Assembly: GCA_025766275.1 (NCBI GenBank)
Contig: JAFKAC010000030.1
Location: 496,001 to 560,000 of the forward strand
Source of the DNA: Lactarius indigo
Lineage: Eukaryota; Basidiomycota; Agaricomycetes; Russulales; Russulaceae
Length of the DNA: 64,000 nt
Reading direction: 5' to 3'
Shown: positions 8,558 through 18,644 of the stretch, in pieces
How the letters are laid out: every line of letters begins with the position of its first letter
How positions within the stretch are numbered: the stretch's first letter is position 1
Notes under the pieces: generated by a model
Told to the model about the DNA's origin: nothing
The model's input: only the letters and a program-made list of their open reading frames with translations
Databases searched by the model: none
Made by a program: the position numbers and the translations under genes

Positions 8558-9814
8558 CTAGAGGGGTTGGGAGTCGGGGAAGGTAGTAATGAAAGAAAAA
8601 GGGTCCACAGGGATACGAGGGGTAAGGCAATAAGCGAGTAAGTGGGGGGAAGCGCGAACTAGGTCCTCAAAAAAGTAGGCTTGGTGATAAGCGTAGATAT
8701 GTCCGTCGATAGCAAAACGAAGATGTCCGTAAGTGGTCACTATCCTCCCGTCCAAGAAGTCTTGAATCTCTAGGGTAACTAGTGAATCAATATACCCAGC
8801 CCTATGGATGTTAGTAAGGGGGGCAAAAACACGCCGCAGGCCCTCTCTGAAGTCGTAGCGAATTGTTCCAAAAGGGGTGTCTGGAGAAGGAAGGTCGTAG
8901 ACAGCCCTGGAACAGATGTAGAGAGGGGGGAAGTTGGGGTGTTGAGTGGGATCAACGATGCGGGGGAAAAGGGTGTAAACGTGAGGAGGGAGGAGACGGA
9001 AAGGGGTGACAGAAGGGAAGACTGGGGGGTAAGTGACGAGGGTAGTTGCAAGGGGAACTTTAGTGATCAGTTCCCGAAGTGTAGTAGAGGCGGGCCGCCA
9101 AGATTCTCCCTGAGGAGTGATGACAGCGATGTAAAGATGAGGATGTTCTCCTTGGTGAAGGAGACAAGGGGGGGCTTGATAGGCGTCGGCAGCGGCAGGA
9201 GGGAAATTCTCCTGGTTGGGGTGAGGGGCAGGAGGAGCTTGTTCAGCTACCCTTTCGTAGTTAATAGGGGAGTCAGGGGTGGGGGGACGTGAGGCAACTG
9301 GAGGAGGCGAGGGAGAAGGAGGGCGCGGAGGAGTATCAACAGGTAGCGAAGGAGAGGCACGAGGGGTGGTAGCTGCGTGGGAAGGGAGAGGGGGACGAGG
9401 TGTGGGAAGACGAATGGGAGGCGCAGACTCGGCGTGTGGTTCAGGGGAAGGAGTGCGAGAGAGCTCAACTATGTTTCCGTTGAGGTCTACTATCTCGAGT
9501 ACTTCTTCGTAAAATTGTGCGGTGCTTGGGGAGACAGAGCGAGGGGAGGGACGAGGGGTGGCTTCAGGGTCAGGGTAAACTAACTCTGGGGTGACTTCCC
9601 GACTTTCTAAGACGGGTGAAGGAATGACAGGGGGGGAGAAGCTTGGAGTAGGAAGAGGAATGTAAGGGGGGTCTGGGAGACGAGAGGTGGATGCGACAGG
9701 AGAGCGAGTAAAAATGGAATCGAGGGGGCTACCCTGGAAGTAACTATCTTCCTGGTAGCTGCAGGAATCTCCGTCCCAATGTCCAAACTGCGAAAAGTCG
9801 TAGTCTGAATCCAC
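8558..9814 (-). CDS. ChrA leader ORF A, 418-codon methionine-free protein
   Basis: 418 codons from GTG 9814 to TAG 8558-8560, with no ATG in any of the three sense frames. An in-frame TGA lies only five codons upstream of the GTG. The N-terminal half is Ser/Pro-rich and disordered (SPSPPPVASRPPTPDSP). The C-terminal half looks folded (HLYIAVITPQGESW, YTLFPRIVDP, GTIRYDFREGLRRVF). The context around GTG has G at +4 but T at -3, so another near-cognate start is possible. Not recognised. It is the first long frame of the ChrA transcript, 234 nt after the predicted start. Confidence 0.6.
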   Translation of the reverse strand: MDSDYDFSQFGHWDGDSCSYQEDSYFQGSPLDSIFTRSPVASTSRLPDPPYIPLPTPSFSPPVIPSPVLESREVTPELVYPDPEATPRPSPRSVSPSTAQFYEEVLEIVDLNGNIVELSRTPSPEPHAESAPPIRLPTPRPPLPSHAATTPRASPSLPVDTPPRPPSPSPPPVASRPPTPDSPINYERVAEQAPPAPHPNQENFPPAAADAYQAPPCLLHQGEHPHLYIAVITPQGESWRPASTTLRELITKVPLATTLVTYPPVFPSVTPFRLLPPHVYTLFPRIVDPTQHPNFPPLYICSRAVYDLPSPDTPFGTIRYDFREGLRRVFAPLTNIHRAGYIDSLVTLEIQDFLDGRIVTTYGHLRFAIDGHIYAYHQAYFFEDLVRASPHLLAYCLTPRIPVDPFSFITTFPDSQPL

Positions 9815-9843
9815 TGAGAAAGCCCGAGGTCAGTCTATTAAAG

Positions 9844-9853
9844 AGACTGTCCA
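9844..9853 (-). promoter_or_regulatory. ChrA self-priming primer-binding site
   Basis: Two bases inside the 5' LTR, sense TGGACAGTCT. It is complementary to AGACTGTCCA, which occurs in the LTR (10048-10039) where the RNA should begin, 35 bases after TATATAA (10083-10077). This is the layout of Tf1-type self-priming, in which the RNA 5' end folds onto the primer site instead of a tRNA. Confidence 0.7.
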
Positions 9854-9855
9854 AG

Positions 9856-10551
9856 TGTGGTGAACTCACTGTCACTCGACAGCGAGGGATAAGGCTGGAG
9901 ACGACGTCGGGCAAGGTAGAGACGGAGGGAGCGTCGAGGAGGTCGGAGAGGAGGCGTCTTGGCTCGAAGAAGGTAGTGGCGCACACAAGGTGGGGCACTC
10001 GAAGGAACTGAGAGGCAAGAAAGGGAAGATGTCACAAGTGGACAGTCTGAGGGACTGTCCGATAGATTGAGCTAGCTTATATACTACAGGGGGTGGTCTG
10101 TGCGTAACTTTAGGGCAGGCTTAGGGCCTGTCCACAGGTGCTGCGCAATACTGCGGATTGGAACATTCCAGAGACAAGTTATTAATACTGTCCAATCAGA
10201 ATACAGGATAAGCATGGTACGACTGCGCCGCAGTCGATGGTGCCATATTGCGCCATAGTGGCGTGATTCCGCAGCAGCTGCGGAACCCGTGATTAGAACA
10301 CGTGTTCCTTGTGACTTGGTTGATTATCTTCGTTGATCGATAAATGATCAATTGTTGATTGATACACGTGCATGTACACATGTGACTTGGAAAGACAGAG
10401 TAGTCACGCGACACATCACGTGATCGTCGGAGAGCGAAATTCAAACTCCGATTTCGGATTTCCCCTTTAGGAAGCTGATGACATAAGCCCGGTCCAGTCC
10501 GGTCCGGTCCTAAACGCCTTGAGTCACGACCAGGTTTATAGGTTCGTGACA
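9856..10551 (-). repeat. ChrA 5' LTR with promoter
   Basis: 696 bp, TG...CA. In sense direction it holds TATATAA at 10083-10077 and, 35 bases on, the predicted RNA start AGACTGTCC at 10048. An inverted GGACAGTC/GACTGTCC pair surrounds the start. From 10048 to the end of the LTR there is no ATG. Confidence 0.93.
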
Positions 10552-10556
10552 GTTGA
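10552..10556. repeat. ChrA target-site duplication, right copy
   Basis: GTTGA, matching 611-615. Confidence 0.95.
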
Positions 10557-11166
10557 TGGGCATGATGATATGTCTCGCCTCGTCTTGTATTATTCGCGCT
10601 TCTTCCATCGCGACTTCTTCCATTGCGCGCGTTATCGTAGCCATGATGGCTGGAGATCGGATGTGAATTGGTTCGGGTTCGGTGATATGCGCAGACTCAG
10701 CTCGTTCTAGGAGGAGGTCTTGTATGGCTCCTCCGCTAGTCTCTGTTTGGTTTGGTTCTCGTCCTTCACTCTCTTCTTCTTCTTGACTGAGTTCGCTTCC
10801 TTCTTCTGTCACTACTTCTCCTGTGGAGTGTTCTCGTTGTTGCCCGTCAATGGGACCCCAGTCTGATCTGGTGTTGAGTTCTCGCGCGTCGATGTCGCAG
10901 CGGTATCTGGGTCCGGCTGGTCATACTGCGTCCCACTGGGAGTCTATGGGGTTCCACGCAACCTCTACCCAGCACAAGTGATCGAAATTGAACTCAACTG
11001 GGCGGAACCTACTAGGTCCGTTGAATTCCACGAAGTATCCGGTTTCTTCTTGTCGTTCCCTCCAACTGGCAGCTTGTAGAAAGCGCGTAGGAACGTTACG
11101 TTCTCCTCTTCTTTGGAGCGAGTAAGGACGAAAGTTCGTCCACTGGTCCCTTGTTGTTACGGCCAC
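10557..11166 (-). pseudogene. ChrB0 gag, N-terminal part
   Basis: Matches the first about 200 residues of ChrB1 and ChrB2 Gag (TRDQWTNFRPY, GYFVEFNGP, FRPVEFNFDHLCW). It begins at GTG 11166 in the same GTGGC context as its relatives, with A at -3 and G at +4. An in-frame TGA at 10921-10923 replaces the Arg of RPAG in ChrB1. That C-to-T change also creates an ATG at 10922-10924; otherwise the stretch from the predicted RNA start (11421) to ATG 10644 has none. The frame continues at 1-610 across ChrA. Confidence 0.88.
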
Positions 11167-11172
11167 GGTGGG

Positions 11173-11183
11173 ATCTTGGTCTT
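11173..11183 (-). promoter_or_regulatory. ChrB0 self-priming site
   Basis: Sense AAGACCAAGAT, two bases inside the LTR, complementary to ATCTTGGTCTT at 11421-11411 in the LTR, which lies 34 bases after the TATTTAAA box (11455). Confidence 0.75.
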
Positions 11184-11185
11184 AA

Positions 11186-11713
11186 TGTAACGTCGCCACG
11201 ACGTTTAGCTCGACTTGAGCTCGATTGGCGGTAACAACTTAGCTTTGTTAACGTTTCGACCCTTGAAGACACGAAGGTCCAAGTCTTTGCCTTAGTGAAT
11301 ACGCGAAGGTACACCGGCAAGTCGAGGTTCCGAAGTTACGATTGGAAACAGGCGAAGAGATTTAGAGTTGAGAAGGGATAGGAGAGAAGGAGAACAAGTG
11401 ACGATTCAAGAAGACCAAGATGGCATATCTTGGTCTTCACAAGACAGTTTAAATACATATTCTAGCAGGCTTTGAAGCGCTGCTATGAGTCAGAGTAGGT
11501 AGCGTCCAACGTATCGCAGAAACAACGCGAACACTAATACTACTAGTACCCGTACTAGTGGCGTCGGTCATCAGTCAGCTATCAAGTCCCTATCGCCTAT
11601 CGCACTACCGTATCACCGTAAGTAAGTCCGTCACTAATATACCTTACCGCCGTAGTGACAACCGGTACAGTAAGGGTCTGAGTCATGCAGTCCATCCAAG
11701 CCGAAACGTGACA
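11186..11713 (-). repeat. ChrB0 5' LTR
   Basis: 528 bp with TG...CA ends, closely related to the solo LTR at 34212-34738 and more distantly to the ChrB1 LTR. Contains TATTTAAA at 11455 and a hairpin AAGACCAAGAT/ATCTTGGTCTT at the predicted RNA start. The other LTR is outside the window, so the target duplication cannot be tested. It interrupts the host gene that runs from 13410 to 11714. Confidence 0.9.
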
Positions 11714-13410
11714 TTGGAGGCAGGGGCACTCCCACCCAATCGATCCACTTGAAACGCATGTCAGAGCGGGACATCCGGTATAAGAATAATACGTACCCAT
11801 CACTTGGCGGGGCTCTGAAATGACACTTGAAGTTTTTGATGATGCATTCGAACGCGCATCTGAAAGTTTGAGTAAAGATAAGGGGATTCCTGGTGAAGAT
11901 GTGGCCTGGAGGCCAGGGGAATTAGTGGTACTGGAAGCGGGCTGTCCGATGCCGGGGATAGAGGAAGAATTGACCCCCTGCTTCTCCAAGAGCACTCCCA
12001 GCATGAGGAGAGCGTCCTGCAACTTCTGGTTCGTTCGACGTCGTCCGCGACGGTTCTCCTCCATCGATGTGGCCTGGTCCTTCTTCAAATCACGTATTTC
12101 GTTGGACAGTTCGTCCACCCATTGTGCAAGAGCTTCAATTTGCGCATCCACAAGAATGCCTAGATATTATAAGTGATATCTCTGGCACATTCGCATTCGG
12201 AAATATACCGGACTTACTTGGGGTTTGCGTGCGTACGGACGAGGTGGATCGGGCGTCCCCCATCCAATGTGGCCTGATGCCCCAGGATGCAGGCGGACTG
12301 CAGGTCTTGTGTAGAGTCGCACAGGCGACGCAAGCAGACGTCAGGCGCTTCACATTGGCCTGTGGCTTGCATGCCTTTGCTTTGTGAGTTATGCATGGGC
12401 CACACATATCCTGCAGCGAATATAGTAACCAATAAAACGATAGAATAAGTCCACAATGCTCACCAGACCCGTGGCCTCAACTGTACTGTCCTCTTCAAGA
12501 CGTGGGCGCTGTTTAGCACGAGGAGGGGATGAAATAACCACCTCAACTTGCAACTTGCCGGACTTCCGAGGGGTTGTCTCCTCTGACTCCACAGTTGGTT
12601 CATCGGGGCTCGCCGGAGCAGGCCGCTTCTTGTTCCGCAGGCCATACGGGTGCTTCGAAGCCTCAGATGGTGGTGGATCAGCTCGAGCCTTTCCCTTGTC
12701 GGGAAGCATTGCACTTGCGAGGGACGACTCTGGTCTGGATGGATGAGTTGAGCCATCTCCACGATCATCCGCAGGATTGTCCGCAGGCTCGTCCGCAAGC
12801 TTGTCCACGGAGCCATCTGCAGGCTCATCCACCGGGTCATCCGCCGGGTCATCTGCTGGCTCATCCATAGCGACTTGGCACAAGTGAGCGATGGAACAAG
12901 TGGATGCAGGGGACGTACCATCATCCACGTATTCGTTGACAGGAGCCCACCACATCTTCTTCGGCTGAATACCCTCCAAATACTTGCTTAGATCGATAGA
13001 TGAGTATGCTTCATGCCAGTCCGGACTTATTCTCTCTTGTTCTTCACATAGAGATGCAATGTAATCGATGGTTACATTCTCCCAGTCTGGATCGCGGGAC
13101 TCCCGCCTAGCGTTCCCCCACTCATATCCCATTACCTGGGCGACTGCATGAAGCCTGGGCTTCTTGGGGCGGTCTATATACCGTCTGAATATCGCACTAA
13201 CCGTCTTCTATAACATGTATCAGTTTATTGCTCAGTATATTTATCGGACTGACTTACCAGCTCCACACTGACATGCTTGTTGAGCATGGCCAGTTGCTCA
13301 GCCGTTGTAGGGACCTCCGCAACGTGTCTAATTGCTGCCAGGCACTTAGCAGCTATCACAAGCATGACAGTTTTGTCCTTCATCAATTCTGTGACAGCTT
13401 TCTTAGCCAT
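11714..13410 (-). CDS. Host gene with cysteine cluster and coiled coil, 3' end cut by ChrB0
   Basis: Five exons fit with correct phase: 13410-13258, 13207-12464, 12410-12218, 12159-11797, 11747-11714. Introns are 49-58 nt with GTAAGT, GTGAGC, GTAAGT and GTACGT donors. Protein order: helical N-terminus (MAKKAVTELMKDKTVML), an Asp/Ala/Pro repeat (EPADDPADDP) near residues 95-130, a basic segment with YGLRNKKRP, a Cys cluster CGPC-x7-C and CVACATLHKTC, then a coiled coil (AQWVDELSNEIRDLKKD). The Cys pattern resembles small zinc-cluster proteins common in mushroom genomes; DNA binding is an inference. The LTR at 11713 removes the original C-terminus, so the product is truncated or fused to LTR sequence. 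Confidence 0.75.
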
Positions 13411-13497
13411 TGCAAGTGATGTGGCGGGGCGGGATATACGGGGGAGATATGGGAGAGATATGTGCTCACAGAATAACCCCCAAAGAACCATGTTGGG
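13411..13497. promoter_or_regulatory. Half of a divergent promoter region split by CopA1
   Basis: With 27547-27711 this made a gap of about 250 bp between the gene starting at 13410 (minus) and the gene starting at 27712 (plus). TTGGG at 13493-13497 is the CopA1 target copy. No clear TATA seen. Confidence 0.6.
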
Positions 13498-14121
13498 TGT
13501 TGATAAGTGACCCTTGCACACTTAGCGGCTCGTACGGACCGGACTTGCAGCATGGACTGCTTTAGATTAGATATACAGGACTTGTAGATTAGATACTGTT
13601 TGATCTGTACAATCTGGACTTACTATTGCGTCACACATGACATCACTGTACTTCTATGACATCATACATCCGGACTCTGCGTTGTATAACGCCTTTGTAC
13701 TTTCCTTTGTTCCGTACTTAGCTTTGTCTTTATTATGATGTCACTATGATATCATTTGCTTCTGGACTCTCCTTATTCTTTCCTTCCTTGTTCTCAGAAC
13801 GTCCACTCCTTTGTCCGTTTGTAGAACAATACTTCCTTGTACTGCGTGACTTAGTGTTACAACCCTTGTACAGTGTCACTACCAGAAAGTGTATAAGTAG
13901 AGTACCATGTACGCTCCTGGTCCACATCAGTTCTCACTGCTTGTGTGCCAGGTAAGCTCCCTTCTCTCCAATGTAACAACATCAGTTCTCACTGCTTGTG
14001 TGCCAGACACTTCTTGCTTCCACTGCTTGACCTCCTGTTTGCTGCTTCCAGCCACCCAGCCTATCTCACCACAGTCTCCTTTGTCCACTGTGAGTATGCT
14101 ACCTTTGTGTGCTGTTCATCA
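13498..14121 (+). repeat. CopA1 5' LTR
   Basis: 624 bp, TGTTGATA...TTCATCA. TATAAG box at 13892-13897. A 27-bp sequence starting CATCAGTTCTCACTGC is repeated 55 bp apart (13925-13951, 13980-14006); the first copy is followed by GTAAGC. Confidence 0.95.
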
Positions 14122-14133
14122 GGTTATGGGCCC
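14122..14133 (+). promoter_or_regulatory. CopA1 primer-binding site for initiator tRNA fragment
   Basis: GGTTATGGGCCC directly follows the LTR. It is complementary to GGGCCCAUAACC, the anticodon arm of initiator tRNA-Met, not to a tRNA 3' end. This is the half-tRNA arrangement known from Drosophila copia. The same site lies at 39062-39073 (CopB) and 61852-61863 (CopA2). Confidence 0.8.
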
Positions 14134-14905
14134 TGGTGCCCTAGCCACTCCACTTGGCTGGTCACTGTCTTCCTAGGAGGACACACCAGGCTAAGGTCTG
14201 TCTGGGGCCTCACCAGCCTTGCCCAAGGCAGAGAGCAGTGGGGCGCCACTTGTCTCTGCTAAGGAACCTCCTGTATCATGTACTGCCCAGTAGTCCTACT
14301 TTCACCCCTACTGTTTTCCTAGCCCCTGCGCTATGCGCAAGGAGACTGGGTCTGGTAGCCCCTTAACTTCAAAATATCCAGGCGTGCATGGCCCACTGGG
14401 CTGTGTATTGTGGAGCTTAGCGCCAGCTGTCTCTGGTGCTCCACACTGGGCGCAGGATCTCCTCACCATGGGAGTGTAAAACCTGGTTCAGGCTCTGGGG
14501 GGTGTTCACCACTGTGGTGTTCTGCAACCAGATACCTGCCTTGTAGCGGCAATGGGAAAGGATTCAGTAAAGCCACTTGTGGCGATGAGGCAACCAATAG
14601 GCCGAGGAGGCTGAGGTAGACAGCCTTGGGCTCTGAAAGCAATCCCTTCACCTTCCCCCTGACGCAAACCATTTGAGCTGTGTCCTAGACACGTCCTGGC
14701 TGGCAGCTAGCTCATGGTATGGCAAAGGGACTCTCTCAACCTGGGCCTAGCCCTTGTATCACTGGCATACTATCAGGAGGCAGGACGCGTTAGTGTTCTG
14801 GCCTTACAGAATCACAGACAGGAGTGGTACCCCCTATATCTCTATGTCTTGCAAACTATGAAGCACTGTCGCTGACTGCTCCTCGGTGATAGATAAATCA
14901 TCCCA
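14134..14905 (+). other. CopA1 untranslated leader
   Basis: 770 bases between primer site and gag-pol, also present in CopA2 (61864-62633) with few changes. No convincing coding frame. It contains ATGs, unlike the chromovirus leaders. Confidence 0.6.
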
Positions 14906-17900
14906 ATGTCTGGTTCATCTTCTACCCCTGCTGCCGGTGCTGGTGCTCCACCCAGCCCCACTGGTGGCTCTGGAAGTGCCTCACTTCCACCTGTTTCTGG
15001 ATCCACACCTTCCATGCGCGTATCTGCCGCGTATGGCACAACCTTTGGCATGCCCTCTGGCATCCGCCTTGAACAGTTTGATGGCACTGGATGGAACGAA
15101 TGGTCTGGCACCATTGAGGCCATCCTTACGCTGCATGAAGCTGAGGATGTGTTCACTATGGATACACCCCCATCTGGCGTCACTGCCGATGAGTGGGACT
15201 CAGTCCAGCGTCGTTCCAAGGCGTACCTCCGCCTCTACCTCAAACCAGATGTCTACTCGCTTGTGGCAGATAACACTGCCTATCCTACCTTTAAGGACAA
15301 GTGGGCCAAGCTCAAGGACGTATATGGAGGTGCTTCGGGCAGCACCACCATCTTTAATTTATGGATTCAGATAACACAAGCCCGCCTCGACGACTCCGCA
15401 CCCATGGCCGCTCAGCTGGCCAAGCTCAATGAGTTAAGGGTTGCCCTTTCCAACGCGCAAATGGGTGTTTCTGACGTCCAATACTGCCTCATTCTCCTCC
15501 ACGCGCTGCCGCCCTCTTATGAGGTGTTGGCCTCAACCATCCTTGCCAGTGGGGCCCCCTCCGCACTCAAGCACGCTGAAATAATTGCGCGCATAGTGTC
15601 GGAAGAAGCTCGCCGCGCCGGGCCCTCTGGCTCTTCCCTCAACAAGGTGGCCCCCGTCAAGTCGACGGGCAAAAAGGGCAAGAAGGACCATTCTGGTCTG
15701 ACTTGCCACTATTGCAACAAAAAGGGCCACATCAAGCCTGACTGCAGGAAGAAAAAGAAGGATGAGGCTGACGCAAAGGAGAAAGAGAAGGCAGGCAACA
15801 AGGCCGCAAATAGTCATATTCTTGTACCTACCACCGCCTCCATTAAGGAGGTCGAAGAGCCCGCCATAGACTGGGCTTCTCAATCTATTTCTGTTGCCTT
15901 GTATGCTGCCTCGCGTGTGCGTTGGATGATGGACAGTGGTGCTACACACCACATTACACCACATCGGTCTGACTTCAAGGACTACACCTCAACTAAAGGC
16001 ACTGTACGCCTGGGTGACAAGTCCACTATAGACCAAGTGGGTGTCGGGTCTGTCGTCTTTACTACGAGCCAGGGTATCTCTATCACCCTCAGTAATGTGC
16101 TACACCTACCACAGGTGAAGACGCGCTTCTTGTCGACGCGCGCCCTAGCACAAAAAGGTGCTGAGATTGCCTTTGATAGTGGCTCATTTAAAATATCTAT
16201 CAATCAAAAGTGTGTGGCCAAAGGCTACCTTGAGGACAACCTTTACTGGTTGGACGCAGCCAGCGTCGGCCTCAATGCCCACACAAAATCAAGTGCTGCC
16301 ACACTTGATATCTGGCATCAACGCATGGGACACATATCCTCTGCTGCGCTGAAGGCGCATGGTCCCTCTGCCACTACTGGCATGGACATAGATAGCTCTA
16401 CCACGGCCCACACAGTCTGCCGTGGGTGCGAGATGGGCAAATCCACTCGCCAACCCTTTTCTGCGTCCTCCAATAAGAGGACAACTCGTCAATTTGAAAT
16501 TGTGCACAGTGACCTCGCCGGTCCTATGCAGACTCAGTCCTTGCAAGGCTCGACCTACACGGCCACCTTCATAGATGACCACACTAAGTTCACCGTGGTC
16601 CACTTCCTTAAGTCGAAGGATCAGTTTGCTAAGTCGCTGCAAATGTATCTGGCCTGGGGTGAAACCCAGTCTGGCCATAAACTGCGCGCTCTGCACTCTG
16701 ACCGCGGTGGCGAATACATGTCGAGTGTCACGCAGGACATTCTTAAGCAGAAAGGGATAGAGCATCACCTCACGATGCCGGGTTCACCACAGTCCAACGG
16801 AAAAGCTGAGCGGTTTAACCGCACCATTATGGATAAGGCAATGTCCATGCTTCACACAGCTGGCATGTCTAAAGGCTTCTGGGAGCATGCAGTGTGTGCA
16901 GCTGTGCACATCTATAACCGCTCTCCAGTCCGTGGGCTTAAGTGGCGCACTCCTTATGAGCTCTGGCACTCTGGCAAAGTGCCCGATGTCTCACATCTTC
17001 GCGTCTTTGGATGCAAGGGGTACATGCACGTACCCGCTGATAAGCGTCGCAAATTGGATGCAAAGGCCATTGAGGTCACGCTTATCGGGTTTGAGCCCGA
17101 ATCTAAGGGCTATAAGCTCTGGGACCGCTCAACCCGCTCCGTCCGAGTGTCCAGGGATGTGACATTCGACGAGAGTAGCTTCCCGTCCCTTCAGGGTGTT
17201 GAGACACACCCCACACCTTCACCACCAGTCGTGCCTAGCACAACAGTGACTGCCGTGCCTCACCCGCCGGCGTTACCACCAATGCGAGCCCCCTCCCCTG
17301 CACACTCCAGTAGTAGTGAGGAGGAGGATGTAGAAAACCTTTTAGACCCCCCACAAGTCCAACCACGCCCCACCACACCACCACCTGCTCTGCCAGCTCT
17401 GCCCACCACACCTAAACGTGAGCAGACCACTCCCACCTCACCCCCGCCGCGTCCTAGTGCAACGCGCATTATGCGCCATGTCCCTCCTCCCTCACCAGAA
17501 ATGCCTGGGGGATTTGAGGATCGTGCACAGCGTAGTCAGCTGTTGCGCGAGATGGACAATGCACCAAGACGCAGTGCTCGTGCCCCTGTCCCTAATCCGC
17601 GTTACTTCAATGCGGACAATGCGGCATGGCGCGGCAGGCGTCTGGGGTATGCGGAGTTACTGGCCGCTGCCTTTGTGGGCCGAGACCCTGCAACCTATGC
17701 AGAGGCCATGCGGTCTGCAGCTGCAGAAGAGTGGACTAAGGCGTGTCAGTATGAAATGGACGCCCTAGCTAAGAATGGGACTTGGGAGTTAGTGGATCTC
17801 CCGCCTAATCGCAAGGCAGTAAAATCCAAATGGGTCTTTAAGCTCAAAGCGGATGGCCGCTACAGAGCTCGCTTGGTGGCTAAGGGATTCACGCAGATCC

Positions 17901-18644
17901 CTGGCGTAGATTTTGATGAAACCTTCTCTCCCGTCGCACGATTTGAGTCGCTACGTTTACTTCTGGCGTTGGCCGCGCTGGAGGACTGGCACATCCATCA
18001 AATGGATGTCAAGTCTGCTTTTCTCAATGGCGTGCTTGACGAGGAGATTTACATGGAGCAGCCACAAGGTTTCACTGTCACTGGCTCTGAGACGAAGGTG
18101 TGTCGCCTAGTTAAGGCGATCTATGGTCTCAAACAGGCCTCCCGCGCATGGAACTTGCAATTCCATGGAGTGCTCACTGCACTCGGCTTTAAGCGGACGT
18201 TTGCTGATGCTGGCATATATGTGATGCCTCAACGGGAGGGGTATGATCCACTCTTCGTTATTGTCTACGTTGACGACATCACCATACTGGGTCCCTCGCT
18301 GAGTGGTATCAAGCGTTTGAAGTCGGACTTGTCTGAACGCTATGAGATGACAGATCTCGGGGAGATAGAGTCTTATCTTGGTATGCGCATTATGCGCGAC
18401 CACTCCCTCAGACGCATCGAAATAGATCAGTCTGGCTATATCAAGGATGTCCTTGAACGCTTTGGCATGTCTGATGCCACACCACACAACACACCCTTGC
18501 CCGCTGGTGCTGACGAGCACTTGGTTAAATATACGTCGCAGGCAACTGCCTCAGATATTTCCCACTACCAGTCCTTAATTGGGAGTCTGCTTTATGTGCA
18601 GATTGGCACTAGGCCAGATATCTCTTTCGCTGTGTCACGTTTGG
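14906..18644 (+). CDS. gag-pol: CopA1 Gag-Pol, N-terminal part up to the reverse transcriptase
   Basis: Single frame from ATG 14906. Gag is of the UBN2 type (FDGTGWNEWSGTIEAIL), with knuckle CHYCNKKGHIKPDC near 15704. Protease has WMMDSGATHH at about 15925. Integrase has the HQRMGH...CRGCEMGK zinc site, then DDHTKF, SDRGGEY and the E of GKAERFNR. Reverse transcriptase has QMDVKSAFLNG and YVDDI near 18270. ChrB1 interrupts the frame after SFAVSRL, and the listed extension past 18644 is LTR sequence. The rest is at 26315-26898; codon GCG is split across the junction. One polyprotein without frameshift is normal for copia. Confidence 0.95.

Larger units (their letters stand above)
616..10551 (-). 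mobile_element. ChrA, complete chromovirus (Ty3/gypsy) with a coding leader
   Basis: 9,936 bp, minus strand, bounded by 696-bp LTRs and a GTTGA duplication. Order in sense direction: 5' LTR, self-priming site, a 3.2-kb leader with three methionine-free open regions (ORF A, B, C), gag, -1 frameshift, pol (protease, reverse transcriptase, RNase H, integrase, chromodomain), purine tract, 3' LTR. It sits inside the gag of ChrB0. The LTRs differ at one site I can see (T at 1022, C at 10262), so insertion is recent. This copy looks disabled: a TGA at 2577-2579 in pol and an RNase H Asp-to-Asn change at 3273-3275. The long leader is unlike ordinary chromoviruses. Confidence 0.95.

Noticed and set aside
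8418..8560. Intron between ORF A and ORF B
   Set aside because: A GTAAGG donor exists but lies after the ORF A stop, and splicing would not explain the absence of ATG in all frames.
13733..14262. Repeated frames in the CopA LTRs (also near 27153-27682 and 61460-61992)
   Set aside because: LTR and leader sequence, duplicated with the element.
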